Virus record (IMG/VR): IMGVR_UViG_3300009320_000035
Location: 1-43,480 of that record
Strand: one strand, 5' to 3'
DNA from: a virus
Length of the DNA: 43,480 bases
The number at the start of each line of letters is the position of its first letter. The stretch's first letter is position 1. Shown here piece by piece: positions 20,593 through 29,109 of the stretch. The translations under genes and the position numbers were made by a program. Below the pieces are notes generated by a model. It was not told the DNA's origin. It did not search any database and worked only from the letters and a program-made list of their open reading frames with translations.

Positions 20593-21674
20593 AACTTACT
20601 GTTAATTTTTATGGAAAGGGTGAAGTATTTGGAGGATGTGAGGAGTTCTTTAACCAATTTAAGCTAGTTGACCCAGCTTTCCAGCACGTTAGTTATAAAA
20701 GAGCTTCTACTGCAGTTGGTAATCCACACACTCCGGAAAACTTAGGATTCTTTGAAATAGAAGGAGCATTGATTTTGGATGAATATCTCAAACAATATGA
20801 ACAATTATTCAAACCAAAAGTGATTGTAAGAAATGGTTGGTGTGGGGGATATGTTAAACTTAAAACACCAACTATCGCAATCCATCAAGATGTTCATCAT
20901 ACGGCAGCCAGAATACTACTTGATAGAGGAATGTACACACCTTATGAATTCAATAGAGTTGGTGTGGTATTTCCGGATATTCAAAAGAAAGTAGCTGCAC
21001 TCGCAGTTAAAAACATAGCAGTTAGTCCCTTTGTTCAGGAGAAATTTAGAGAGCTTGGAATAGAAACTAAGGTAATTCCTCATGGAGTGGATTTAAAACA
21101 ATTTAGAGAAGTTCCTGATAGAGATGTTTTGAGAGAAAAATTGAGGAAAGAGTTTAAAATAACCCAAGACCATATAGGACTTTGGGTCGGTAGATTTCAT
21201 CCTCAGAAAGGATGGCATATAATGAGAGAGTTAATTAAAAGTTATCCTAATATCCATTGGATTTGCCTATTCAGTGCTTATCATAATAAGAAAAGGAGAT
21301 TGAAAAATGCTACACTACTTCAACCAGCCAAAAGAGAAGATATGTTCCAGCTGTACAATTTAGCTGACTTTTATTGTATGACTTCTTGTACAGAAAGTTT
21401 CAGTCTTACTTCTTTAGAAGCTATGGCTTGCAATACCCCAGTATTGGGTCATAACACAGGTATATTATATAGTCTGAATAAGGACTTCGGATTAAAGACA
21501 AATGAATGGAATCCAAAAGGATTCAAAGAAATAATTGATAATTTTCTACAAGGTCAGAAATTCAATCCACAAAAAGTAGCAGAACAATATTCAATGGAAA
21601 AATGGAAAAAAGCGTGGAAAGAAGTAATTCATTCCACGCAAACACAATCTTCGTCTATTTCAAAACAATCCTGA
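20586..21674 (+). CDS. GT-B (GT4-like) glycosyltransferase
   Basis: 362 residues from ATG 20586 (GGAGG upstream; the longer in-frame start at 20559 lies inside the kinase gene). N-terminal acceptor domain with a GGCEEFF loop. HGVDLKQF and LWVGRFHPQKGW begin the donor domain, and TESFSLTSLEAMACNTPVLG carries the E-x7-E motif. The last gene of the rightward module; its 3' end overlaps the convergent membrane-protein gene by 46 bases. Confidence 0.9.
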   Translation: MVKLTVNFYGKGEVFGGCEEFFNQFKLVDPAFQHVSYKRASTAVGNPHTPENLGFFEIEGALILDEYLKQYEQLFKPKVIVRNGWCGGYVKLKTPTIAIHQDVHHTAARILLDRGMYTPYEFNRVGVVFPDIQKKVAALAVKNIAVSPFVQEKFRELGIETKVIPHGVDLKQFREVPDRDVLREKLRKEFKITQDHIGLWVGRFHPQKGWHIMRELIKSYPNIHWICLFSAYHNKKRRLKNATLLQPAKREDMFQLYNLADFYCMTSCTESFSLTSLEAMACNTPVLGHNTGILYSLNKDFGLKTNEWNPKGFKEIIDNFLQGQKFNPQKVAEQYSMEKWKKAWKEVIHSTQTQSSSISKQS

Positions 21675-22063
21675 CCCCACCCTATCGCATGGGTAATGTT
21701 ATAATACATATTGTCATCTATACATTCGTCAAACTCGTTCATTTCTGTACTATTTTTCAGACAGTATTTAACTCCAGTTTCATTGAATGCTTCATCTCCA
21801 ATTGTATCACAAAGAAGTGCTTGTTTAACAGAAATCCAATCAGATTTAGTTAGATTCTGAATTAGTGGTATTTCAGTAACATTTGTATCTTCTGTTTCTT
21901 CTTCATCCTCAGAACTGTTTGAACTTGGTCTAGTATAATACATTAAAGCAAAGACACCTGCTATTAACAAACCAATTACTATTAAACCTATTATTTGCTT
22001 AGCTGTATTATTCTTTTTAGTTTTAGATACTCTCTTCTTTCTTTTTCTCTTCATATACTTCAC
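21629..22063 (-). CDS. Membrane-anchored protein with cysteine-rich ectodomain
   Basis: 144 residues. A very basic N-terminus (KYMKRKRKKRVSKTKK), one transmembrane helix (IIGLIVIGLLIAGVFALMYY) and an external acidic domain with five cysteines (LLCDTIG, KYCLKN, DECIDD, QDCFE, DCVCVE) and N-glycosylation-type sites (NVT, NLT, NST, NIT). The positive-inside rule gives N-in/C-out topology. Possibly a receptor-blocking or lysis-related envelope protein. Its ribosome site AAGGTG follows half of a split palindrome. Confidence 0.6.
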   Translation of the reverse strand: MKYMKRKRKKRVSKTKKNNTAKQIIGLIVIGLLIAGVFALMYYTRPSSNSSEDEEETEDTNVTEIPLIQNLTKSDWISVKQALLCDTIGDEAFNETGVKYCLKNSTEMNEFDECIDDNMYYNITHAIGWGQDCFEIDEDCVCVE

Positions 22064-22066
22064 CTT

Positions 22067-22608
22067 CGTAGTGCACTATTTAATTTTTTAATTTTCTATG
22101 CTCTTTTTTATGACAATCACGACATAAAGTTATTAAATTCTTCATTTTTTGAGGCATTTCATATTTCAATTCGTGCATCTGTAAATTGTCTTTTGATTTG
22201 CATATTTTACATTGGAAATTATCACGCTTTAACATTTGTTCTCTTAATCTATCTTTTGCCCACCTTCTAATACGTTCCCGTTCTTTTAATATATCATTCA
22301 TTTTTTCTCTATATTTTCGTCTTATTTCTTTAACTTTTTTTGGATTTCTTAAAATATAATCCCTTTTTTGTTTTCTTATTCTTTCTTTATTATTATCTAA
22401 CCATTTTCTTCTTCTCAATTTAGTTTCTAATTTGTTATTATAATCTTTCCATTTTTTGAGCAACTTTTTTTTGTTTTTTTTCACATATCTCTTTCTTTGT
22501 TCTTTAACTTTCTCAGGATTATTAATTTTCCATCTTCTATTATATTCTTTTTTATCGTAACCCATTATACTATTATAGCAGTCATTTTATATAAAGATGT
22601 GCACTACG
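22067..22608 (-). mobile_element. HNH cassette 5 inside a split 14-bp palindrome
   Basis: CGTAGTGCAC (22067-22076) and GTGCACTACG (22599-22608) flank the minus-strand HNH gene. Collapsing the shared GTGCAC gives CGTAGTGCACTACG, a perfect 14-bp palindrome just before the ribosome site of the membrane-protein gene. I infer insertion of an approximately 530-base cassette with a 6-base repeat at a palindromic target. Confidence 0.45.
22080..22565 (-). CDS. HNH endonuclease (homing type), paralog 5
   Basis: 161 residues from ATG 22565 (MGYDKKEYNRRWKINNPEK, the same start as paralog 2). The longest basic repeat region of the family, then DRLREQMLKRDNFQCKICKSKDNLQMHE and NLITLCRDCHKKEHRKLKN. No ribosome site is visible; a TTTATATAAAA box about 24 bases before the ATG suggests a leaderless transcript. 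Confidence 0.85.
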   Translation of the reverse strand: MGYDKKEYNRRWKINNPEKVKEQRKRYVKKNKKKLLKKWKDYNNKLETKLRRRKWLDNNKERIRKQKRDYILRNPKKVKEIRRKYREKMNDILKERERIRRWAKDRLREQMLKRDNFQCKICKSKDNLQMHELKYEMPQKMKNLITLCRDCHKKEHRKLKN

Positions 22609-22687
22609 GGAGGCTCAGGGGGCTTCATAGCCTAAAAGTAAAATTCGGGCACAAGCTTTCGCAAGGTATCCCGCTTACTCAATGCAC
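22599..22687 (-). terminator. GC-rich structured element at end of virion operon
   Basis: The outer arms GTGCA (22599-22603)/TGCAC (22683-22687) and CGGG (22607-22610)/CCCG (22670-22673) close a region with an inner AGGCT...AGCCT or GGCTTCATAGCC hairpin. It is much richer in G+C than its surroundings and lies right after the stop codon of the last virion-operon gene, so it may be a terminator or a structured RNA. I checked for a tRNA and do not see a cloverleaf. Confidence 0.4.
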
Positions 22688-22789
22688 TTACTTGAAAATC
22701 TTGTTCAATATTCCATATCCTACTCCTAACACTGGCAATACGACTAATGCTAATTCCACGATATATAAGACTTCTGCTCCTGTCAACAT
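22688..22789 (-). CDS. Miniature membrane protein
   Basis: 33 residues after a strong TAGGAGGTGAACTCA ribosome site. MLTGAEVLYIVELALVVLPV... is one transmembrane helix with a short basic end. Next to another single-helix protein at the end of the tail module, a classic position for holin-like proteins, but this is only positional evidence. Confidence 0.5.
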   Translation of the reverse strand: MLTGAEVLYIVELALVVLPVLGVGYGILNKIFK

Positions 22790-22824
22790 TGAGTTCACCT
22801 CCTATATTGTTTTAGTATTCTAAT

Positions 22825-23091
22825 CTATTTAAGGGTTTTGCTTCCTATTCTAGAGAAGAAAATTCCAAGGATTACTAGGGCTATTATGATGTCATCTGGT
22901 ACTATAAAGCCTACAAAACCAGCTATTTTACCTACTGCAGCTAATCCTATCATCCACATGGTTCTAGATTGCCATATTGGTTTATTTCCCGCATTAACGA
23001 AATTTATCACTTCAGTGATAGCTTTTTCGGTATTACTTAAACGATTTTGTGCTCCTTTTAATTCTCTCTCCAGTTCTTTCTTTTCTACCAT
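22825..23091 (-). CDS. Membrane protein with coiled coil (holin-like candidate)
   Basis: 88 residues from ATG 23091 (GGAGATGATAAAT upstream). Residues 1-35 form a charged helix (EKKELERELKGAQNRLSNTEKAI). Residues about 45-85 hold two hydrophobic segments (MWMIGLAAVGKIAGFVGFIV, IIIALVILGIFFS). Size, topology and location at the end of the tail genes fit a holin or membrane-anchored lysis protein; no lysis partner is identified. Confidence 0.55.
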   Translation of the reverse strand: MVEKKELERELKGAQNRLSNTEKAITEVINFVNAGNKPIWQSRTMWMIGLAAVGKIAGFVGFIVPDDIIIALVILGIFFSRIGSKTLK

Positions 23092-23096
23092 ATTTA

Positions 23097-23300
23097 TCAT
23101 CTCCTGCAGAGATAATGAATCTCTCCATCAATTACATAAACTTTATTCTTATCACATTTCTCACAGTATATCGTACCTATTCCATAGGGTACTTTTCCAC
23201 AAAGGTTTATATCCAGTTCTCCATCTGTTGTTGCATCCAGTTGTTTTGTGCATTTAACAAAATCCACAATTTCAATATTCTCTATTTCCATCTCAATCAC
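23097..23300 (-). CDS. Small zinc-ribbon protein
   Basis: 67 residues from GTG 23300, or 64 from ATG 23291. KCTKQLDA, INLCGKV, YCEKCDKN and YLCRR give four to five cysteines for zinc. Sits between a tail-end protein and the holin candidate. Function unknown. Confidence 0.55.
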   Translation of the reverse strand: MIEMEIENIEIVDFVKCTKQLDATTDGELDINLCGKVPYGIGTIYCEKCDKNKVYVIDGEIHYLCRR

Positions 23301-23770
23301 TAAAAGGCATAACCAATGACTACTGTTATTGACTCTGAAGTCGCTAAAGGAAGGTCTGTTGCTGTATAACCCGGAGTGTGGTCGTGCTCATAAATGTGAG
23401 ACACGCCATGAGCATGAGAAACTGGTAACCTTGGAGACTGTGCTCCTGCTGTGCAATGGTCACTACTATAACCATTAGCTGAATCTGTATTTTGTTTTGT
23501 AGATTGTTCAGTAACCCCAGCTGGCAAATTACTTAAAGCTCCAGTAATTGGGTCATCTGTTTTATCATAAGTCATCTTTCTTATAGTAATTGTTAAAGCT
23601 GCTCCAGTTCTTGAAACATTAGAAATCAATCTTTTAGCTGTTTTACAAAATACCATTACTGCATTATCATGAGTTGGAGTATTTGATAATGTTACTGTTA
23701 TCTGTCCAGAACCATCTGTAGTGTCTGTAAAGTATTCCATATTGAAAACATTGCCAGCTAAATCTGTCAT
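23300..23770 (-). CDS. Tail-associated protein with His-rich C-terminal region
   Basis: 156 residues, rich in Thr/Ser/Asn as in fibre and spike proteins. The segment SHAHGVSHIYEHDH has HxH motifs of the type that bind metal at the tips of phage spikes and fibres. The YFTDTTDGSGQITVTLSN and FCKTAKRLISN parts are beta-rich. Downstream of the fibre genes; probably a distal tail, tip or fibre component. Confidence 0.5.
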   Translation of the reverse strand: MTDLAGNVFNMEYFTDTTDGSGQITVTLSNTPTHDNAVMVFCKTAKRLISNVSRTGAALTITIRKMTYDKTDDPITGALSNLPAGVTEQSTKQNTDSANGYSSDHCTAGAQSPRLPVSHAHGVSHIYEHDHTPGYTATDLPLATSESITVVIGYAF

Positions 23771-23779
23771 TCATATCAC

Positions 23780-24658
23780 CTAAGTATCTATTTCAAATCC
23801 TATTATAGTTACATATTTTGTTTGAGCTCCTCCAGCTGCATTGTTATTATAAACTTTAACTGTGTATGCTGTTCCAGCAGCTATTACCGCATCTGGAAAT
23901 CCTCTTCCTAAAGTCCAACTTGAAACTCCCTGTCCGCTATCATTTTTAGATGACCTTGGCGACCTTCCAACAATAGCAGCAGCTTCATAATGTCTTAAAT
24001 CAAACTGACCACTTCTATCATCCATAACTGCCCATACATATAGTTTCTTTCCAGCTGTTACTGTATGACCGACTGCAAAATCTTGTTCAGCTTGCTGACC
24101 AATAGCAGCTGATTTATACCAAAGATAAACAGTAGCTCCTTTAGGTAATTTTGGTAATTGACCAGTGTAAGTATCAGCAACTTCAATAGCTACTACATTT
24201 GCACAAGTTCCATTAGGAGCGGTGTTCTGACTTCCAATTAATCTGACGTGCTCTCCAGCCACAAATTTTATAGGCACATCAAAATCTACAATGTTTTCAG
24301 ATGAACTTCCAGCAGTGATTCTACCTGTTATTTGACTAGTGTCATTATGTAAATACCAATATAGAGCAGCATAAGTCCCTTGCATCATGACTCTATAGAC
24401 ATAAACTATTTTATTTGCTGGAACTGTGTATAAATCCCAATCAAAAGCTTGAGTAGAAGCAAAGTTAGACCACACCTTTATTGTGATATCCGAATTATGA
24501 ATTGGGTGATGTCCTCTACTCAATTCCATATTATTCCAGACATTACTTGTAGCAGTCGTATTATTTAATTCATTCTCTACATCTGTAAAATTCGCATTGA
24601 CTTCAGTTGCGTTTGCGGTTGTCCCATTCGTGAATGTATTTGTTACACTAAATGCCAT
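23780..24658 (-). CDS. Putative tail fibre/receptor-binding protein
   Basis: 292 residues. The N-terminus MAFSVTNTFTNGTTANATEVNANFTDVEN is the common 'NGTxAxAxxVNANF' start of phage fibre proteins, which anchors trimeric fibres. The rest is beta-rich with repeated aromatic and Gly-Asn turns. Lies at the distal end of the tail gene order, where host-recognition proteins are expected. Confidence 0.7.
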   Translation of the reverse strand: MAFSVTNTFTNGTTANATEVNANFTDVENELNNTTATSNVWNNMELSRGHHPIHNSDITIKVWSNFASTQAFDWDLYTVPANKIVYVYRVMMQGTYAALYWYLHNDTSQITGRITAGSSSENIVDFDVPIKFVAGEHVRLIGSQNTAPNGTCANVVAIEVADTYTGQLPKLPKGATVYLWYKSAAIGQQAEQDFAVGHTVTAGKKLYVWAVMDDRSGQFDLRHYEAAAIVGRSPRSSKNDSGQGVSSWTLGRGFPDAVIAAGTAYTVKVYNNNAAGGAQTKYVTIIGFEIDT

Positions 24659-24700
24659 CTTCTCACCTCTTTATATTTAAACCTCATTCAATTTAAATCT
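24659..24700 (-). promoter_or_regulatory. Short gap with a possible TATA box before the fibre gene
   Basis: Reading left, AATTGAATGAGGTTTAAATATAAAGAGGTGAGAAG precedes ATG 24658. TTTAAATATA is close to the ribosome site GAGGTGAG. The box is too near the start for a leadered transcript and may be chance. Confidence 0.2.
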
Positions 24701-25744
24701 TTAATCCACATTGATTTTGTGGATAGTATGAACGTCAAATCTAGCTGTTTTAGCTATGTTTGGATTCTCAGCATAGGTGTACATATCTCCTCCAGCAGCT
24801 GCATTGAAGATAGCTGTTCTTCTGATAGTCTTAGTATTTGCTTCATTTACAGCTAAAATACCCTCGAAATCAACCCTATAATCTACACTCGTTCCTGTTG
24901 CTATAAACAAATTTCTTTCTTCTTCATTTGTCATGGTAAGCATTGATTCTGAAACTGCGGTTGTTCCAGACCCCCAAGCCATGTGAGTTGGAGCGGTAGC
25001 TGCAGCTCCAGCAACCCAATCTCTAATAACTTGAACTCCTCTATTCATCATAGGTTTTGCGTTTGTAAATTCCCATCTTTCTATAAATCTCATTTCAATC
25101 AAATTTGTCTTGGCTAATCCAGTTGGAAAAGTAATTCGACTGAACATATTTCCATTACCAGTAGCATCAAAAATTCCAAATTCTGTATAAGTATTTCCAG
25201 TAGCTTCGATAGAATTCCAATCTGTTGTGAATTCAACATAATCGCTTCCTGTAGCAGTTGTAATAGCATTCCTCTCACCAGAAACCTCTGAAATTAAAGC
25301 CGTTTGAGTAACCGCATAAGCAGTAGTTCCTGTACCAATGCCTGTGTAACAAGGAGATGTATTTCCAGAACCGGCTAACCAGTCTCTGACAGCTTCCCTT
25401 CCCGTATTTGTTAATTTTTGAGAAACATTTGCTGAAGCAAACTGTGTCCAAGCACTACTTTGACTACCCAATCTACTTGTTCCGAGAAGACCTGCTCCCG
25501 GATGCCCTAAAATAAATGAACCTGAAGCTATCACTCCCCATTTTTCTTCACCCCACTGACCAAATAGAGGATGATTCCATATCAAAATATCTCCAGCAAT
25601 ATTCTTCTGCTGAAGAACTCTTTTGATACTCCTAATACTAAACGTGGTTTCAGCAAAATTAAAGAGAGTACCAACATCTCCTCTACTGAAGGTATTTTCA
25701 TTCGTATAATTTTGGTTTCTAAACACTGAACCTAAACTTGGCAT
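24701..25744 (-). CDS. Tail tip/baseplate-associated protein
   Basis: 347 residues. It begins MPSLGSVFRNQNYTNENTFS. Two similar segments, EAVRDWLAGSGNTSPCYTGIGTGTTAY and VIRDWVAGAAATAPTHMAWGSGTTAV, show an internal duplication of about 110 residues, each followed by a beta sandwich. The 'THMAxGTGTTA...LxxE' element recurs in phage tail proteins. Between the hub-like protein and the fibre; likely structural. Confidence 0.6.
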   Translation of the reverse strand: MPSLGSVFRNQNYTNENTFSRGDVGTLFNFAETTFSIRSIKRVLQQKNIAGDILIWNHPLFGQWGEEKWGVIASGSFILGHPGAGLLGTSRLGSQSSAWTQFASANVSQKLTNTGREAVRDWLAGSGNTSPCYTGIGTGTTAYAVTQTALISEVSGERNAITTATGSDYVEFTTDWNSIEATGNTYTEFGIFDATGNGNMFSRITFPTGLAKTNLIEMRFIERWEFTNAKPMMNRGVQVIRDWVAGAAATAPTHMAWGSGTTAVSESMLTMTNEEERNLFIATGTSVDYRVDFEGILAVNEANTKTIRRTAIFNAAAGGDMYTYAENPNIAKTARFDVHTIHKINVD

Positions 25745-25748
25745 TCAA

Positions 25749-27425
25749 TCACTCCGCATCTGGGTCTGTATCTACTTCAGTTGCTCTAGCTAAAGCAGAT
25801 TCTTCATCTTCTATTAGTTCTACTCGCTGACTCCAAAAATCCGTAGTTATCTGATTGATTCTTAAAGTTCTATTAAAATTATTTCTAGCAATTACAAGTT
25901 TAATAAGACTTCCTAAAGTGTAAGTGGTATCTCCTGCTATTATTCCATCTGGTCTTGGAATTGAAATTATTGCTTTAAATCTTGGAACTGAAAGTACATC
26001 TAATATAGGACCAGCTTTCTCAAATCCTACCCATTTAGCTTCGGTTCTAATATAATCATTGAAGTCTGAATTACTAGATGGTTGAAGAGAAGTAGCGGTA
26101 ACAGTACCTTTACTGTCCCTTGCTTTAAATTGCATAGTATATTGCTGTCCTCCCGGATTGTAAGCATCAGGAAAATTCAGCTGTCTAATCTTTCTACCAT
26201 CAGCATCAGTATCAACGCTAGTCCACCAAGTGTTTCCGGTATCTGCAGCAAATTCATCATCAACCAACTGTTCTGCAATATCAGCCATTGTTATATACTT
26301 CCATTTAGCCCCTAAAGCAGCAAGACTCGTGTCATCGAATCTAAGGTAATGAATATTATGATTATAACAATCCTTTCCAGCATTATAAAGAATAACATTA
26401 ATTATATCATCTGAGTATTTATCAACCACTACTTTCTCTAAATCGTCTGTTCCTTCTGTTATAGTAGAAGCTGAAGTTCCTGCTTTAACGTCCCAGACTA
26501 AATAATATCTTCCATCTACCTCACTAGCATTTTGATTTGAATCTCCGATTTTTACATAGAAGACATATTGACCATCTTCTGTGTATTTATTCTGAGAAAG
26601 TTCTTCCAAACAATCTATCGCTGATTTATATTTTGCAGTATAACCTACTGTAGGAAATGCAGCTCCTGTTGATTTAACAGTCGGATTATCAGGATGCCAA
26701 TAGATTTTTCTATTATCATTATAAAGTTGTTGTCTGTCTAAAACCCCATTTTTAGCAGCATCGACAGCAGACCCCCCTATTGCTTCTGCAACTGTATATC
26801 CTGTAGCATCCAAAAGAATCATAGTTTCAAATAAAGTCTCTATCCAGCTTTTGCCTTTAACTTGAATTATGCTCCCATTAGCATCTATAGTATTCTTTGG
26901 ATTGGTTACAATTCCTTCCATTCCTTGAGATGATAGAGCTTGAGCTTGCTGAGCTGAAGACAATCCAGCCCAAGTAGAATCCTTCCAGAAATAAATCTTA
27001 ATTAAATCATCTGCTTCAATCACAGAATAATCAATTCGAATATTTCTTGTTCCACTGGCTGGAGCTGATACGAATGTTAGAGTAGTCCCTGAAATACTAT
27101 AATCTGTAGTATAGGTCTGTAAATCCCAAGAGCTTGTATCAGAGTTATAAACATAAACTTTTTCTCTTCTCGCTCCGGTTGTTATATTTAAAGAAGGAAT
27201 ATACCAAGTCAGAGTAAAAGCTACTGTAGCTCCATCTCCATTATGATATGTTTTAAAAAACCTATTGCCAGAATTAAGAATATTAAAATTGAAATTGTCT
27301 TTAATCTTTCCCATTCCTGCGGTTATGTTAACTCCAGAAATATCATCTAAAGCAATAGCTGTACTATCCCAGTCATTTTCTTCCATCTTTTTGTAAACCT
27401 CTACTCGGCATCTCTTCACATCCAT
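25749..27425 (-). CDS. Tail hub/baseplate protein (putative)
   Basis: 558 residues, the largest gene downstream of the tape measure except for fibre genes. MDVKRCRVEVYKKMEENDW...ISGVNITAGMGKIKDNFNF has the strand order of tail-hub proteins that define local frames ('...GKxxDxFxFxLxN'). VLYNAGKDCYNHNIHYLRF and IAEQLVDDEF fit the hub's second half. An inserted Ig/beta-sandwich-like segment is visible at about residues 60-125 (AFTLTWYIPSLNITTG). Position supports a hub or Tal-like role. Confidence 0.6.
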   Translation of the reverse strand: MDVKRCRVEVYKKMEENDWDSTAIALDDISGVNITAGMGKIKDNFNFNILNSGNRFFKTYHNGDGATVAFTLTWYIPSLNITTGARREKVYVYNSDTSSWDLQTYTTDYSISGTTLTFVSAPASGTRNIRIDYSVIEADDLIKIYFWKDSTWAGLSSAQQAQALSSQGMEGIVTNPKNTIDANGSIIQVKGKSWIETLFETMILLDATGYTVAEAIGGSAVDAAKNGVLDRQQLYNDNRKIYWHPDNPTVKSTGAAFPTVGYTAKYKSAIDCLEELSQNKYTEDGQYVFYVKIGDSNQNASEVDGRYYLVWDVKAGTSASTITEGTDDLEKVVVDKYSDDIINVILYNAGKDCYNHNIHYLRFDDTSLAALGAKWKYITMADIAEQLVDDEFAADTGNTWWTSVDTDADGRKIRQLNFPDAYNPGGQQYTMQFKARDSKGTVTATSLQPSSNSDFNDYIRTEAKWVGFEKAGPILDVLSVPRFKAIISIPRPDGIIAGDTTYTLGSLIKLVIARNNFNRTLRINQITTDFWSQRVELIEDEESALARATEVDTDPDAE

Positions 27426-27429
27426 GCTA

Positions 27430-27870
27430 TCACTTCGTTTCTCGTAAATTTATTGTATAACGCATGAAATGACCTAATTCTGAATTGGCATCAATGATAA
27501 CATTAAAGCTTATAAATTGAACTCTAATCCAATTGGTTTCACTATCTGGGTCTTCATCATGCCCATCTATATAAGTTGGAGTAGTTCCCACTGGAATTTG
27601 AAGATATGTGGAATTGCTTACTTCTTCAGCAAAGTCCTTTAGAAGGGCATAAGTTATACTATTTGATGGCACACTATCTACATCAATTGTTCCTTCTACA
27701 AGTATAGTTGGATTTTCAAATCCTCCTCTTTCTGCTTCTACTATATCTTCTTTTGATTCTGCTGGCGTAGCTCTAGTTAAAATCTTCCATCCTACTTTGA
27801 TATTATTTGTTAATAACCAAACTGCTGTTCCGCTATTCACTCCTGCGTTTTTAAGATAAACTTTTCCCAT
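27430..27870 (-). CDS. Tail protein downstream of tape measure
   Basis: 146 residues, beta-rich (VYLKNAGVNSGTAVWLLTNNIKVGWKILTRATPAES...ILVEGTIDVDSVPSNSITYALLKDF). Size and place between the tape measure and the hub are those of distal-tail-type proteins, which share the tail-tube fold. No closer assignment possible by eye. Confidence 0.55.
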   Translation of the reverse strand: MGKVYLKNAGVNSGTAVWLLTNNIKVGWKILTRATPAESKEDIVEAERGGFENPTILVEGTIDVDSVPSNSITYALLKDFAEEVSNSTYLQIPVGTTPTYIDGHDEDPDSETNWIRVQFISFNVIIDANSELGHFMRYTINLRETK

Positions 27871-27879
27871 TTACTCACC

Positions 27880-29109
27880 TCAAAATCTTGATTGAACATT
27901 CGTATAATCTCTAAGTCTGTCCATAATAATACTTGCTATCTCATCAGCATTAACCCCACCCGTAGTATTCACAGTAACATTGATTCCTCCAATATCTGTC
28001 TGATTAGCAGGTACAACTTGTTCTCCTCTATGAAGTTTATATAAACCAGTTTCTGGAATCCCACCTCCGAATTGTCTAGCTCCTTCTACAAATCCTTTTG
28101 CGGTTGCACCAATTGCATCAGCTATTCCTCCGGGTAAAGCAAAGAATGCACCCAATACTAATTTAACAATAGCATAACCAAGACCAAGCCAATCTAATTC
28201 CAAAATCGCTTTGAATATCTTACCGAATAAATTTCCTATGAATTCCTGTACTCTCGTTGTATATCTAAACATTTCTTCAAATATCTTCCACCAATCAGCC
28301 TCTTTAGCCCATTTAATTATTTCATTTAAAACATCAACAGCCCAATCTAATAGAAATCCTATAACTTCGCTTGTAACTGTAAAGAGATTATCCCATATTT
28401 CATACCAATCGATTACTCCAAAAAATTCAACTAATTTTCCCCATAAATCTTCTACAAATTTTTTAATATTTGTTAATGCTTCTAATATATCAAAATCACT
28501 AAACAATAAAAATGCAGCAGCAGCCAATAATGCTAAAGGAAGTAGTAACCCCATTCCCATAACTAATCCACCAACAGCAAGTTTTAAAGAACCTATAATA
28601 AACAAAGCTGTACCTAGAGCAGCTCCTAATATAATTATCCAACCAACTAAATCTGGATGTTGGTCTATCCAATCTGTAATTGCCATTATTATTTCCATAA
28701 GCATTGGAACAAAAGGTTCTATAACTGATGCAATAGCACTTCCAAGTGTGAATTTAAGATATTCAATCCCTACACTTAATCTTTTCATAGAAGCAGAAGC
28801 AGCAGTTTGTCCATCTGTTAATTTCATAAAAGTATCCATGGCTGTTTGTGCTATTCCCATAAATACTCTCTGAAGAAGCATTCCAAAGAACATGACAGAT
28901 AAAGCCCACATCTGGAATCTTCTTCTTAAATCTATAGTAGCCGAAGACATTTTCTTTAATGCCATTGGTCCACGTTTTCCTGTTCGTTGCATTTGCCATG
29001 TCGTTTTTTTAACAGTATTTCCTAATTGTTTTATTTTAGTTATACTTTTATTTACACCCATCGTTCTAAACAATAATCTAATTTCTCGTTGTTCTGCTCC
29101 CATTGCCAT
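27880..29109 (-). CDS. Tail tape measure protein
   Basis: 409 residues. Basic N-terminal helices (KQLGNTVKKTTWQMQRTGKRGPMALKKMSS), then hydrophobic helices (LSVMFFGMLLQRVFMGI; WIIILGAALGTALFIIGSLK; LLLPLALLAAAAFLLF) alternating with Trp-rich amphipathic ones, and a glycine-rich end. This mix after two small chaperone-like genes is characteristic. If the usual length rule for tape measures applies, the tail would be short for a siphovirus. Antisense and alternate-frame ORFs here are shadows. Confidence 0.8.
   Translation of the reverse strand: MAMGAEQREIRLLFRTMGVNKSITKIKQLGNTVKKTTWQMQRTGKRGPMALKKMSSATIDLRRRFQMWALSVMFFGMLLQRVFMGIAQTAMDTFMKLTDGQTAASASMKRLSVGIEYLKFTLGSAIASVIEPFVPMLMEIIMAITDWIDQHPDLVGWIIILGAALGTALFIIGSLKLAVGGLVMGMGLLLPLALLAAAAFLLFSDFDILEALTNIKKFVEDLWGKLVEFFGVIDWYEIWDNLFTVTSEVIGFLLDWAVDVLNEIIKWAKEADWWKIFEEMFRYTTRVQEFIGNLFGKIFKAILELDWLGLGYAIVKLVLGAFFALPGGIADAIGATAKGFVEGARQFGGGIPETGLYKLHRGEQVVPANQTDIGGINVTVNTTGGVNADEIASIIMDRLRDYTNVQSRF

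Noticed and set aside
22599-22687. Possible tRNA in the GC-rich element
   Set aside because: No acceptor stem of seven pairs, no GGTTCRA T-loop and no consistent cloverleaf on either strand.
28211-28873. 220-codon plus-strand ORF within the tape measure gene
   Set aside because: Antisense to a well-supported virion gene, no ribosome site, Asn/Ser/Ile-rich composition typical of a shadow frame.
28763-28999. 78-codon same-strand ORF inside the tape measure gene
   Set aside because: Alternate frame of a clear structural gene with no ribosome site or recognisable features.
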